Shown piece after piece: positions 34,703 to 44,207 of a DNA stretch of 64,000 nt. Positions within the stretch are counted from its first letter, which is position 1; every line of letters begins with the position of its first letter. The DNA lies in assembly GCF_004363045.1 (NCBI RefSeq), contig NZ_SNYJ01000010.1:1-64000 (forward strand), given 5' to 3'. Origin of the DNA: Aureibacillus halotolerans. Lineage in GTDB: Bacteria > Bacillota > Bacilli > Bacillales > DSM-28697. The translations under genes were made by a program, and so were the position numbers. Under the pieces are notes generated by a model, which searched no databases, had not been told where the DNA came from, and saw only the letters and a program-made list of their open reading frames with translations.

Positions 34703-34859
34703 GTTCCGTGCAATGGCCTCCCGCTATAATTGTTCCTAAAATAAGGCTCATCTTAACCGCACAGTTTGTCCCCCATTCCGCACAGTCAAAACGTTAAACA
34801 GCCCTCCATCTCAATGAACTTCTGTATGAGTCAACAGTCCTCGTTCACACAAGTCTCAG

Positions 34860-35213
34860 TCAATCACTCTTCCTCTCCGTCACAATCGAGGTCACTAGCA
34901 GCGACAAAGAAAGCGTCAGGATGGAAAGCGTATAAAGCAACGTTGTCTCTGGTTCCTCGTGGTTAATGATGATTAAACGAACAATGGCGGTGATGCCAAT
35001 ATAGATAAAATAGCGCAATGGGAAATGAAAATCAGACTTAAAATATTGCACGATAAGCGTAATAAACTCAAAAAATAAAAAATAAACAACAATACCTTCC
35101 ACCAAATAATAATAGGAGACGATTTCATTTTGTACAAGCAGACTGTCGATGAGAAACAACGTCTTTCGAATCAAAAAAAGCGACAGGATTAACCCTAAAA
35201 TAAACAACATCAC
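34860..35213 (-). CDS. psiE: PsiE-family membrane protein, 5' end uncertain
   Basis: 117 residues as drawn from GTG 35213, with four hydrophobic segments and the PsiE-like pattern LILSLFLIRKTLFLID near the start and FIYIGITAIVRLIIINHE in the middle. PsiE is a phosphate-starvation-inducible membrane protein of unknown mechanism. The frame continues upstream (reading ASVFLQRILN, typical of PsiE N-termini) to a stop at about 35285 with no ATG, GTG or TTG. Either a rare start is used or a frameshift in the G5 or T7 run has moved the true ATG (about 35286) out of frame. Confidence 0.75.
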   Translation of the reverse strand: MMLFILGLILSLFLIRKTLFLIDSLLVQNEIVSYYYLVEGIVVYFLFFEFITLIVQYFKSDFHFPLRYFIYIGITAIVRLIIINHEEPETTLLYTLSILTLSLSLLVTSIVTERKSD

Positions 35214-35460
35214 ATTTAAAATACGCTGTAAAAAAACAGACGCGAAATGCGGTTTTGCGCTGCGAATGGCGAGGTCCCCCTTTCATTTCACCTTCAGAGC
35301 TCCTTCTACTTTATTCTTGAAAAACAGCTTGTATGAAAACATCTATTTATCTCTTGTAAAGGAATTAAATAGTCCTTTTATCATGCTTTATCAAAAATAT
35401 TTTAAAAAAATTATGTTCATTGCACAAAAATTATGCTAACATAACCGATAATCCAGTATA
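35214..35460. other. Divergent intergenic region
   Basis: Between the psiE-like gene and the cupin regulator. Apart from the possible psiE 5' extension (to about 35285) I see no gene. An inverted repeat TTATGTT (35411-35417) / AACATAA (35438-35444) lies in the upstream region of the regulator. Confidence 0.4.
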
Positions 35461-35493
35461 GATAAAATTATTACAGTATTAGTGTAATTTATC
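35461..35493 (+). promoter_or_regulatory. Palindrome upstream of the cupin regulator
   Basis: GATAAAATTATTAC and GTGTAATTTATC form an imperfect inverted repeat 20 bp before the start of the XRE-cupin gene, a good place for an autoregulatory operator. Function is inference. Confidence 0.45.
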
Positions 35494-35513
35494 TCAAAAC
35501 GGGAGCGAAGTAG

Positions 35514-36056
35514 ATGGACCAAATATACAGAAAAATACGTGATCTCAGACAAAGGAACAAGATGACGTTAAAGGATTTAAGTGATCGGACCTCTTTGTCT
35601 GTCAGCTTTCTTTCTCAAATTGAACGAGGGTCCTCCTCCCTTGCAATTCATTCACTACAAAAAATAGCAGAAGCTTTTGAAGTGAACATAGGCTACTTTT
35701 TTGAGGAACAGGATCGGTACAACTACGTAATGAGACAATCTCAGAAGAAACCATTTCAGATCAAAGGCTTTGAATCAGAGTACATTCGATTAAACGGGGA
35801 ATTTACTAATCGATCCCTCGCACCCTTTGAAATTATCATGAAGCCTCATCAAAAAAAGACAAACACATTTACACATCCTGGAGAAGAATTTTATTACGTC
35901 CTTGAGGGAGCCATGATCTATACGCTTGACGACAAGGAATACTACCTTAAAAAAGGAGAATCTATTCATTTCCCTTCGACGATCCCTCACTATGGGGAGA
36001 ATCCTCTAGACAAAGAAACCAAATTATTATGTGTAATTACTCCGGTCATCTTCTAA
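35514..36056 (+). CDS. XRE-family regulator with cupin sensor domain
   Basis: 180 residues. Residues 5-60 are a helix-turn-helix of the XRE type (LKDLSDRTSLSVSFLSQIERG), and 105-178 form a cupin barrel with THPGEEFYYVLEG and HFPSTIPHYGEN. GGGAG precedes the ATG. Such two-domain regulators often control amino-acid or peptide use and bind a small ligand in the cupin. It is 65 bp before the peptide transporter operon on the same strand and is its likely regulator. Confidence 0.92.
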   Translation: MDQIYRKIRDLRQRNKMTLKDLSDRTSLSVSFLSQIERGSSSLAIHSLQKIAEAFEVNIGYFFEEQDRYNYVMRQSQKKPFQIKGFESEYIRLNGEFTNRSLAPFEIIMKPHQKKTNTFTHPGEEFYYVLEGAMIYTLDDKEYYLKKGESIHFPSTIPHYGENPLDKETKLLCVITPVIF

Positions 36057-36121
36057 GATGACTTGGAGTCTCTTAGCAAAAGTTAAATAGTCATAATATT
36101 CAACTGAAAGGAGGAAAAAGA

Positions 36122-37150
36122 TTGAACCCACTTTTAAAGGTTCACGAACTCTCTGTTGGTTTTCAATCAGATCAAGGCGTTGTTAAAGCGATAGAAGATG
36201 TATCGTTCGAGGTTCATAAAGGCCAAACCCTCTGTATTGTTGGGGAGTCTGGTAGTGGAAAAAGCGTGACTTCGATGTCTATTATGCGCCTCATCGACTA
36301 TGAAAATGGTGTGCTATTGGGTGGAGATATTGAGTTTAATGGAGAGTCACTCTCAACCAAAAGCCAAGACAGCATGCGAAAAATTCGAGGAAATCAAATG
36401 TCAATGATCTTTCAAGAGCCGATGACCGCACTAAACCCTGTCTTCTCTGTCGGAAAACAAATTGTTGAGTCACTCCGTTTACAAAACAAGCGTCTTTCCA
36501 AATCTGAGTCATGGGCTAAGGCGGTGGAGTTGCTTCAACAGGTCGGCATCTCTGAGCCTCATATCCGTGTGAAACAATTTCCTCATGAACTTTCAGGAGG
36601 GATGAGACAGCGTGTCATGATTGCCATTGCACTTGCTTCAAATCCGCAATTACTGATCGCTGATGAGCCTACGACAGCCTTGGACGTTACCATTCAATCG
36701 CAAATTTTGCACCTATTGGCAGAATTAAAAGAAACGACAGGTATGTCGATGATCCTCATTACACACGACATTGGGGTTGCTGCAGAGATCTCTGATCGTA
36801 TTGTCGTGATGTACGCCGGAACAATCGTTGAAGAAGGTGATGTGTTTGACATCTTTGAACAACCAAAGCATCCCTATACCGTTGGATTGTTCGAATCTGT
36901 ACCCGTCGTGGATGGCGAAAGAAAACCGTCGCTTCCATCTATCCCTGGGACCATTCCATCGTTAGCGAATCTGCCTGAGGGCTGCCGTTTTCACCCGCGT
37001 TGTCCTTATGCGACGGAACAGTGTGTTCGTTCTTCCCCGCCATTAGTGACACTTAGTGAAGGACGCAAGGTTGCCTGTTTTCATCATGACATCGTTGATC
37101 ATCAAAATTCTTTGACGAAGACCAAAAAGGAGGTGGTACAGGATGAGTGA
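36122..37150 (+). CDS. Peptide ABC transporter ATPase, DppD/OppD-like
   Basis: 342 residues. Walker A GESGSGKS (near 40-47), Q-loop, signature LSGGMRQRV, Walker [13 protein letters not shown] and H-loop THD are intact. The C-terminal oligopeptide-transporter extension has the conserved cysteines ([17 protein letters not shown]) that hold an iron-sulfur cluster in DppD. The start codon is TTG (36122) with GGAGG at the right distance. It overlaps the next gene by 8 bp. Confidence 0.95.
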   Translation: MNPLLKVHELSVGFQSDQGVVKAIEDVSFEVHKGQTLCIVGESGSGKSVTSMSIMRLIDYENGVLLGGDIEFNGESLSTKSQDSMRKIRGNQMSMIFQEPMTALNPVFSVGKQIVESLRLQNKRLSKSESWAKAVELLQQVGISEPHIRVKQFPHELSGGMRQRVMIAIALASNPQLLIADEPTTALDVTIQSQILHLLAELKETTGMSMILITHDIGVAAEISDRIVVMYAGTIVEEGDVFDIFEQPKHPYTVGLFESVPVVDGERKPSLPSIPGTIPSLANLPEGCRFHPRCPYATEQCVRSSPPLVTLSEGRKVACFHHDIVDHQNSLTKTKKEVVQDE

Positions 37151-38126
37151 ATCAACGGTGTTGCTTGAGGCTACAAATATTAAAAAGTACTTTCCTATTA
37201 AAAAAGGTGTGCTCAAAAAAACCGTTGGTCATGTTCGTGCCGTGGATGATGTATCATTGACGATTCGTAAAGGAGAAACCTTTGGCTTAGTCGGTGAATC
37301 GGGTTCAGGCAAATCAACGTTAGGCAGGGTGCTGTTACAGCTCCAAGCATTGACAAGTGGCACTGTACAGTTCAAAGGTCAGCCTATTCATAACGCAAAT
37401 GCTCAACAACTACGAGCGATTCGTAAGCATATGCAAATCATCTTTCAAGATCCTTTTGCTTCATTAGATCCACGATTCACCATTCGTGACATTATTGCAG
37501 AACCGTTTCAAATCCACCAAATGCTCAAGGGACAAGCCTTGGATAACAAGATTGACGACCTTCTGCAGAGAGTGGGACTAGACCCACAGCGTAAGCACGC
37601 TTACCCTCATGAGTTTTCAGGTGGTCAGCGGCAGCGCGTAGGCATTGCTCGAGCGATTGCTCTACAGCCTGATTTTATTGTCGCCGACGAAGCAGTCTCT
37701 GCTCTCGATGTTTCTGTGCAGGCACAGGTCATTAATCTGCTCAAGGATCTCCAACAAGATTTAGGCTTGACGTACTTATTTATCGCACACGGATTAAATG
37801 TTGTCAGACATATCTCTGATAGGGTCGGCGTGATGTATTTAGGGCAACTGGTGGAGGTCGGTCCTACTGATGCATTGTATGAGACACCCGCTCACCCCTA
37901 CACAAAGGCGTTAATTGACACCAACCCGAACCCGAATCCCTACAAACGAAAAAAGCGAATTCTGCTTAAGGGAGAGATTCCTTCTCCAGCCAACCCTCCG
38001 TCAGGCTGTCGCTTTCACACACGTTGCCCCATCGCGACAGACACTTGCAAAACGGAGGCGCCGAGCTTAAAAGCATTTGGTCAAGATCGTCTTGTTGCCT
38101 GTCATTATCCTATCCAAGACCATTAA
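37143..38126 (+). CDS. Peptide ABC transporter ATPase, DppF/OppF-like
   Basis: 327 residues, second ATPase of the pair: Walker [10 protein letters not shown] (near 55-63), FSGGQRQRVGIARA, FIVADEAVSALDVS, and the C-terminal GCRFHTRCPIA cysteine region. Walker B reads DEAVSALD, a common OppF variant. Stop lies 16 bp before the dipeptidase gene. Confidence 0.95.
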   Translation: MSESTVLLEATNIKKYFPIKKGVLKKTVGHVRAVDDVSLTIRKGETFGLVGESGSGKSTLGRVLLQLQALTSGTVQFKGQPIHNANAQQLRAIRKHMQIIFQDPFASLDPRFTIRDIIAEPFQIHQMLKGQALDNKIDDLLQRVGLDPQRKHAYPHEFSGGQRQRVGIARAIALQPDFIVADEAVSALDVSVQAQVINLLKDLQQDLGLTYLFIAHGLNVVRHISDRVGVMYLGQLVEVGPTDALYETPAHPYTKALIDTNPNPNPYKRKKRILLKGEIPSPANPPSGCRFHTRCPIATDTCKTEAPSLKAFGQDRLVACHYPIQDH

Positions 38127-38142
38127 AAGGAGAGAGAAAAAA

Positions 38143-39345
38143 ATGAAGAAAAAAGCGTACAACGGATACAAATCATTCCAATATTTAGAATCAGGAAAAG
38201 ATTACAAACCTTATCCTCTCGCAAAGGAAATCAATCGTGTTGAACCTTTCAACTACCCTGTGAATGATTCACAGGAACAAGAGGTTCAAGCCATTTTGGA
38301 AGAGGAATACATCATTTCTCTTCACGAGCATACATTTGTCTGCCCAGAGGACGTCAATCAGATTTTCGAATTTAGACGTCAAGGGAGAGATTGGACGGGC
38401 TATGAAGGATTAAGTGTGTCTGGTCTTGATGTCGTTTTTGAAAACTTTATGGATGGTACGGCTCTTATTACTTCTCAGGCAGGGTGGAAATGGAACGACG
38501 TCATCCATGACCTCGGCATCCGCTATAGTGACTTTGCCCACCAGGACATGGTCGTTCGAGCGCATACGCTAGAAGATATTGAACGAGCGAAGAAAGAAGG
38601 AAAAATTGCCTTTGTCACATCACTAGAATCCGCAACGCAAATTGAAAACGAGATTGATCGCGTCGATGTCCTTTATGGGTTAGGCGTGCGCGTAATGGGC
38701 ATTGCCTACTCTGAAGGAAACTCATTAGGTGGTGGGTTGAAGGAAGACCCTACCTTTGGTCTCACCAAGTTTGGCCACAAGGTCGTTGAACGAATGAATA
38801 AGCTTGGCATGACAATTGATGTATCGCACTGTAATGACCGCACCGCTTTAGACACCATTGAAGCGAGCAGTAAACCGATCTTCATTACCCACGTTGGAGC
38901 GAGAGCCCTTTGGAACACCAACCGCATGAAGCCAGACAACATTCTAAAAGCATGCGCAGAACGTGGTGGCGTCATCGGCATCGAGGCAGCCCCGCACACG
39001 ACACTGACGGAAAAGCACATTGAACATAATCTGGAATCGGTGATGGAGCATTTTGAGCATTGCGTCAAGCTTTGTGGCATTGATCACGTCTCCTTCGGTC
39101 TAGATACACTCTACGGCGACCATGTTGGGCTTCATCACGCGTTCGCAAACCAGCTTTCGATTGGAGACTCACACAAAGGACAAGCATTTGATGAAGTTGC
39201 CTATGTGGAAGGCGTAGAAAACCCCTCTGAAGCTTACATTAACGTTGTTCGTTGGTTGGTTGACCATGAATACACTCGTGAAGATATTCGCAAAGTCATG
39301 GGGCAAAATATTCTTAGGGTCTTAAAAGATACTTGGGTTAAATAA
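38143..39345 (+). CDS. Membrane-dipeptidase-like peptidase (M19 family)
   Basis: 400 residues of the renal-dipeptidase TIM-barrel family: TSLESATQIE with the bridging Glu, MGIAYSEGNSLGGG, IDVSHCNDRTALDTIE and FITHVGARAL carry the later metal and substrate residues. The first metal motif, HxD in renal dipeptidase, here reads HEH (residues 61-63), as in other amidohydrolases. I use ATG 38143 (AAAAGGAGAG upstream). No signal peptide, so it acts in the cytoplasm on imported dipeptides, perhaps including D-amino-acid ones. Fourth gene of the operon. Confidence 0.85.
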   Translation: MKKKAYNGYKSFQYLESGKDYKPYPLAKEINRVEPFNYPVNDSQEQEVQAILEEEYIISLHEHTFVCPEDVNQIFEFRRQGRDWTGYEGLSVSGLDVVFENFMDGTALITSQAGWKWNDVIHDLGIRYSDFAHQDMVVRAHTLEDIERAKKEGKIAFVTSLESATQIENEIDRVDVLYGLGVRVMGIAYSEGNSLGGGLKEDPTFGLTKFGHKVVERMNKLGMTIDVSHCNDRTALDTIEASSKPIFITHVGARALWNTNRMKPDNILKACAERGGVIGIEAAPHTTLTEKHIEHNLESVMEHFEHCVKLCGIDHVSFGLDTLYGDHVGLHHAFANQLSIGDSHKGQAFDEVAYVEGVENPSEAYINVVRWLVDHEYTREDIRKVMGQNILRVLKDTWVK

Positions 39346-39371
39346 AACAACTCAAAAAAGGGGAATAATCA

Positions 39372-41006
39372 ATGAAAAAATCTACCATTCTATCAGTACT
39401 CTTTACAATGCTGCTTCTGCTGTTAGCTGCATGTGGAGGCAACAACAGTTCTCAGAGCGACGCACCAACGGATGATGCGTCCTCTGAGGAGACGTCTTCG
39501 TCGCCCTCACAAGGCGGGGAAATTGCAATTCCTATTGTTGGCGATCCAATTTTCAACCCATGGCACCCTAATGCGTATGCAGAATCAAATGTGGTAAACC
39601 GGATTCTTTTCTCTGGCCTCACCAAGCCAGGAAAAGACACTGCCCCTGCACCAAGCCTCGCGACAGAATGGAGCGCTTCTGAAGACGGTTTAACGTGGAC
39701 GTTCAAGCTGCGCGACGACGTGAAGTGGCATGACGGAGAAGCCTTTACTGCCGATGATGTCGTATTTACGTTTAACACACTAGTGCTAGACGAAAGCAAA
39801 GGAGCAAACGGAGCTTCAAACTTCCGTGCTCTTGATGAGGTCACGAAGGTCGATGATGCAACGGTTGAGTTTCATTTAAACCGCCCATGGGCCTCCTTAC
39901 CTGCCTACCTTGGCTTTAATGCAGAAATCTTGCCACAGCATGTGCTTGAAGGCACCGACGTATGGAACAATACGGCCTTTAACAAAGAAACACCAATTGG
40001 CACAGGTCCTTACAAGGTTGAAACGTATACATCCGGCCAAAGCGTTGTACTCACCGCAAATGATGATTACTTCCTAGGTCGCCCAAATATTGACAAGGTC
40101 ACGTACAAAATTCTAGCGGATGTAAATACCCACATTGCCCAAGCGATGACGCAGGAGCTGGATATTTTCTCACTCGAGGACACATCTTCACTTGAACGTC
40201 TTCAAAACGTCGCTCATTTGTCTGTTGAACCACGGAACGTAACGAAATATTACTGGGTGGCGGTCAATCAAAACAACCCTACGTTCCAAGACGTGAAGTT
40301 TCGCCAAGCGATCATGCATGCCATTAATCGCCAGGCCATTATTGACAATATCCTAAAAGGATACGCTACGATTGCTGATGCCGCCATTACACCAAATCTT
40401 GAAACCTACTATACAAACGATGTCGCCAAATACGACTATAATCCTGAAAAAGCAAAAGCGTTGCTTGAAGAGATTGGATACATCATGAACAGCGATGGCG
40501 TCTTTGAAAAAGATGGCGAACCCCTCTCCTTTCAATTTGACGTCGCGGTCCAAGGAGATTTAGTAACCATTGCACAGCTTATTCAACAGGATTTAAAAGC
40601 CGTTGGGATGGACGTTGAACTTGTCACATTGGATTGGAATTCAATGATTCAAAAGGACGTTGTTGAACGTAATTATGACATGATGATGAACTGGTGGACG
40701 TACCCAGACGACCCTGATGTCTATGCCCAATACCATTCCTCGAACGCAGACACAGGAAATAACATTCCTAATTATAAGGACGAGGAAATGGACCGCTTGC
40801 TTACACTTGGTCAAGAAACGAGCGATCCAGCTAAGCGGGCCGAAGTCTACAAAGAACTACAGGCCTATATGGCAGAGCAATTGCCTTACCAGTATCTTTG
40901 GTACCCACAAGAGTTAGTCGTTATAAACAATAAGCTTGAAAATGTACCAGAACTCAACTATGGCGGCACATTGCATTATATTAACGAGTGGAGCATTAAA
41001 CAATAA
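39372..41006 (+). CDS. Peptide-binding lipoprotein (DppE/OppA family)
   Basis: 544 residues. Lipoprotein signal with lipobox LLAAC (Cys near residue 21), a Ser/Glu-rich linker, then the SBP_bac_5 fold (WEFKLRDDVKWHDGEAFTADDVVFTF-like region, with TWTFKLRDDVKWHDG visible). It captures peptides outside the membrane for the transporter encoded around it. A hairpin follows before the permease genes. Confidence 0.95.
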   Translation: MKKSTILSVLFTMLLLLLAACGGNNSSQSDAPTDDASSEETSSSPSQGGEIAIPIVGDPIFNPWHPNAYAESNVVNRILFSGLTKPGKDTAPAPSLATEWSASEDGLTWTFKLRDDVKWHDGEAFTADDVVFTFNTLVLDESKGANGASNFRALDEVTKVDDATVEFHLNRPWASLPAYLGFNAEILPQHVLEGTDVWNNTAFNKETPIGTGPYKVETYTSGQSVVLTANDDYFLGRPNIDKVTYKILADVNTHIAQAMTQELDIFSLEDTSSLERLQNVAHLSVEPRNVTKYYWVAVNQNNPTFQDVKFRQAIMHAINRQAIIDNILKGYATIADAAITPNLETYYTNDVAKYDYNPEKAKALLEEIGYIMNSDGVFEKDGEPLSFQFDVAVQGDLVTIAQLIQQDLKAVGMDVELVTLDWNSMIQKDVVERNYDMMMNWWTYPDDPDVYAQYHSSNADTGNNIPNYKDEEMDRLLTLGQETSDPAKRAEVYKELQAYMAEQLPYQYLWYPQELVVINNKLENVPELNYGGTLHYINEWSIKQ

Positions 41007-41042
41007 TCCTGCAGAAGGACAAATTTTTAAAAACTACGGCTT

Positions 41043-41070
41043 ATAGAAGGGCCTTGTCAGGCCCTTCTAT
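41043..41070 (+). terminator. Hairpin between binding protein and permease genes
   Basis: ATAGAAGGGCC and GGCCCTTCTAT form a perfect 11-bp stem with a 6-nt loop but no strong T run. It probably acts as a partial terminator or mRNA stabiliser, giving more binding protein than permease. Confidence 0.55.
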
Positions 41071-41122
41071 ATTACTAAATTTACCGTATATCAGATATTT
41101 TTGAAGGGAGGAATCCATCCAC

Positions 41123-42064
41123 ATGGCTTCATTTTTGCTTCAGCGCTTTTGGCAGAGCATTCTTCTCGTCTTCATCGTTTCCATCCTCACCTTTTTCCTT
41201 ATTAATCTTGCACCAGGCGGGCCGTCGTCGATGATGCGAATGGACGCCACCGAGGAGGAACGACAAGCGATTTCGGCACAGCTTGGGCTCGATAAGCCTG
41301 TCATTGTCAGGTATGGTGAATGGTTGGGCAATGCCGTACGTGGCGATTTGGGAGATTCTTTATCCTCCGGACAACCTGTGATACAACGGATTGCTGAGCG
41401 CTTTCCACACACCTTACAGCTGACCATCCTAACATTGATTGTGTCTGTAGTAATTGGAATGATCCTAGGGATTATTGCCGCGATGAAACGGAATCGAGCG
41501 AGTGATTATATGATCAATTTTATCGCTGTCATTGGTCTCTCTGTCCCTTCCTTTTGGTTAGCCATCATGCTTATTCTGCTTTTTTCTGTCACGTTACAAT
41601 GGCTCCCCTCTTCTGGAGTCCCACCTGAAGGCGTGTCTTTATGGGAGCAAATTAAATATCTCATTTTGCCCGTTATTATTCTATCTACGTCCACTCTCCC
41701 GACTATCGTGCGTTTTATGAGATCGTCTATGCTTGAAGTCATTTCACAGAATTACGTTCGTACAGCCCGTGCCAAAGGCGTGAAAGAATCAGTGGTCATT
41801 TATTGGCACGCCATGAGAAACGCACTAATTCCAGTGGTTTCCATTGTAGGTGTCCTTGTGCCTCGCCTGCTGGGGGGCGCTGTGATTGTAGAATCCGTAT
41901 TCGGCTGGCCAGGGATGGGACGCTTAATTGTGGAAGCGGCAAACAGTCGCGATTATACCTTAGTCATGGGCGTGACCATCGTAGTGACCCTACTTGTCGT
42001 TTTGACAAACTTTATCGTCGACATCGTGTATTCAAAAATTGATCCACGCGTCAAGAATTTTTAA
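41123..42064 (+). CDS. Peptide ABC transporter permease, DppB-like
   Basis: 313 residues, six predicted membrane helices, N-terminal segment LLQRFWQSILLVFIVSILTF and the permease EAA loop RTARAKGVKE..VIYWHAMRNALIP (near 213-237). GGGAGG precedes the ATG. Pairs with the next gene, 16 bp on. Confidence 0.95.
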   Translation: MASFLLQRFWQSILLVFIVSILTFFLINLAPGGPSSMMRMDATEEERQAISAQLGLDKPVIVRYGEWLGNAVRGDLGDSLSSGQPVIQRIAERFPHTLQLTILTLIVSVVIGMILGIIAAMKRNRASDYMINFIAVIGLSVPSFWLAIMLILLFSVTLQWLPSSGVPPEGVSLWEQIKYLILPVIILSTSTLPTIVRFMRSSMLEVISQNYVRTARAKGVKESVVIYWHAMRNALIPVVSIVGVLVPRLLGGAVIVESVFGWPGMGRLIVEAANSRDYTLVMGVTIVVTLLVVLTNFIVDIVYSKIDPRVKNF

Positions 42065-42080
42065 GAAAGGCGGGAGGAAG

Positions 42081-42971
42081 ATGCAAAAAACGGCAAATGA
42101 ACCATCTGTCATGCTGACGACTGTCGAAAAAAAGCCAGACCGCAGAGCCTGGACGCGACTTAGAAAGAACAAAGCCGCCCACGCCTCCCTCTGGTTTTTA
42201 ATTCTCATACATGTTGTCGTTTTTATCGGACCGTTTGTATGGACCATGAGTCCTGAAGCGACGAATCCTGCCAACACACTGGCCTCATGGTCTGTCTCAC
42301 ACCCGTTTGGCACAGATGACTTAGGGCGTGATGTGTTCAGTCGCATGCTGCACGGTGGGCGCATTACACTTCTTGTTGGTGCTGGAGCAATGGTTTTCAC
42401 CGTGCTCATTGGAGGGATTGTTGGCGCTTGTGCAGGTTTTTTTGGTAAATGGATTGAGGCCATCCTCATGCGCTTTACAGAAGCCATGATGTCGATTCCA
42501 AATTTCTTTTTCGCGCTCGTCGCATTGACAGTTCTCGGAAAAACCCCATGGATGGTCGTGCTCGTTATCGCGCTTTGTTCCTGGATGGAGATTGCGCGTG
42601 TCGTATACGGTGAAACACTGAAATGGAAGCAACAGGAATTTGTTGAAGCGTCGATTGCGTTAGGCGCTAAACCGCTGTGGACGTTAGTTAAGCATGTCAT
42701 TCCGCAAATTATTCCTTCCATTATTGTTGCAAGCACATTGGGAATTGCTTGGGCCATCCTAACCGAGAGCGCCATCAGCTATTTAGGTCTTGGTATTCAG
42801 CCACCGACGGCGACATGGGGCAACATGCTGCAGGATGCACAAGCCTATATTTGGACAGCCCCTATTTTAGGTGTCTTGCCTGGCATTGCCATTACTGTGG
42901 TGGTCTTGGCGTACAACTTTTTAGGAGATGGACTGAGGGATGCCCTTGATCCACGACATATTCAAAAATAA
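42081..42971 (+). CDS. Peptide ABC transporter permease, DppC-like
   Basis: 296 residues with an N-terminal cytoplasmic tail (RRAWTRLRKNKAAHASL), GTDDLGRDVFSRMLHGGR and the EAA loop near 180-200. I start at ATG 42081 (GGGAGGAAG upstream). Completes the five-part peptide importer. Confidence 0.95.
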   Translation: MQKTANEPSVMLTTVEKKPDRRAWTRLRKNKAAHASLWFLILIHVVVFIGPFVWTMSPEATNPANTLASWSVSHPFGTDDLGRDVFSRMLHGGRITLLVGAGAMVFTVLIGGIVGACAGFFGKWIEAILMRFTEAMMSIPNFFFALVALTVLGKTPWMVVLVIALCSWMEIARVVYGETLKWKQQEFVEASIALGAKPLWTLVKHVIPQIIPSIIVASTLGIAWAILTESAISYLGLGIQPPTATWGNMLQDAQAYIWTAPILGVLPGIAITVVVLAYNFLGDGLRDALDPRHIQK

Positions 42972-43017
42972 GGACACGTGTAACTTCTCAAGCGATTACA
43001 ACCTAGGAGGAACGATA

Positions 43018-43866
43018 ATGTTTACAACATTGAATGGGTGTGAAATTTATTACGAGATTCATGGCCAAGAGGACGGCGAACCAATTTTCTTTATTCACGG
43101 TGGGCCAGGCATGGGTGATTGCCGAGGCGATGTAGCAAGTTTTTCTGCGTTAGGCGATGAGTACCGCCTTGTGTTTATGGACATGCGTGGCTCAGGTCGC
43201 TCGGCAGACGTACCCCCATTTACACATGAACAATGGACAGCTGATATTGATGCAATGAGAGCTTTCCTCGGCTATGAAACGATTCATATGCTCGGAGGCT
43301 CTTATGGAGGGTTTTTAACACTTGAATATGTCACACGCTATCCAGACAGAGTACGAACGGTTCTTTTGCGAGACACAGCGCCTAGCAACGACTACAATGA
43401 CTTAAGCATTCAAAAAGCGCTCGATAGCAACTTGCCTGGCATCAATGAGGAAATGCTAGATCGACTTTTCGACGGGAGAGTCGCGTCAAATGAAGAATTT
43501 AAGGAAATGTTTCGTGCCATTCTTCCTTTGTATACAGTGAATTTTGACGAGACGATCGCAGAACAAAGAGTGAACAGCATTTACTATCATTATGAAACCC
43601 ACAACTATGCATTTCATGTAAACAAGAAAGACTATAATCTCGTGAGTCAATTGCCGAACATCCAGCAACCAATGCTCATTACGGTAGGTCGACACGACTG
43701 GATTACACCCGTTGTCTGTTCTGAAGAAATTGCCTCCCATGTGCCGAATGGGACGCTTTTCATATTTGAAAACAGCGGCCACTCCCCACAGGCAGAAGAA
43801 AATGAGAAGTACATTCAAGTGGTGCGTCAGTTCTTGCAGGACGCAAAGCAAACAATTCATTCTTAA
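43018..43866 (+). CDS. Proline iminopeptidase-like alpha/beta hydrolase
   Basis: 282 residues, S33-type alpha/beta hydrolase: oxyanion HGGPGMG near residues 28-34, MRGSGRS, nucleophile elbow GGSYGG (Ser near 99), the acid in GRHDWITP and the His in NSGHSPQ. The MRGSGRSA block and GGSYGG elbow match prolyl aminopeptidases, which remove N-terminal proline. AGGAGG precedes ATG 43018. Last gene of the peptide operon; with the dipeptidase it would finish cutting imported peptides. Confidence 0.85.
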   Translation: MFTTLNGCEIYYEIHGQEDGEPIFFIHGGPGMGDCRGDVASFSALGDEYRLVFMDMRGSGRSADVPPFTHEQWTADIDAMRAFLGYETIHMLGGSYGGFLTLEYVTRYPDRVRTVLLRDTAPSNDYNDLSIQKALDSNLPGINEEMLDRLFDGRVASNEEFKEMFRAILPLYTVNFDETIAEQRVNSIYYHYETHNYAFHVNKKDYNLVSQLPNIQQPMLITVGRHDWITPVVCSEEIASHVPNGTLFIFENSGHSPQAEENEKYIQVVRQFLQDAKQTIHS

Positions 43867-44151
43867 AAAGGTCGTTTTTGTTTGTGAAGGGGAAGAATTG
43901 AAAGGTTAGCTCTATGAAATCGTTTGTCTTTCGAGGCTTTTCCCTTTTGAGCAATGAGAATCGGATAAGGTAATGCAATGAAGAACACGAGCCTTTGTCA
44001 TCTGCCTATAAGCCAGTATTTGCTGGCCTTTTGAAAACATAGAAAAAGTAGACGCTTTACTCGACACTGGCATGGTGTCTGTGACGTCATTATTTGAATT
44101 CAGATGCAGGAGTAAGCGCGATAACAGAAGAAGCAAGTTAACCGCTTACTC
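43867..44151. other. Region after the peptide operon
   Basis: No supported gene. A plus-strand open segment (about 44030-44150) reads ENIEKVDALLDTGMVSV and looks faintly protein-like but lacks a start and family; it may be a remnant. Confidence 0.35.
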
Positions 44152-44191
44152 AAAATCGCCACACAGATTTAATCCGTGCTGGCGATTTTTT
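44152..44191 (+). terminator. Terminator, probably of the peptide operon
   Basis: AAAATCGCC and GGCGATTTTTT pair around a structured loop and end in a T6 run on the plus strand. Confidence 0.7.
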
Positions 44192-44207
44192 GTCTGTTAT
44201 TCTGTAT

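Noticed and set aside
35250-35360. Pho box before the psiE-like gene
   Set aside because: One good TTTACA hexamer exists on the minus strand (near 35355), but the neighbours at 11-bp spacing match poorly.
44030-44150. Protein-like stretch reading ENIEKVDALLDTGMVSV
   Set aside because: No start, no family and an immediate shift into the terminator; noted only as a possible remnant.
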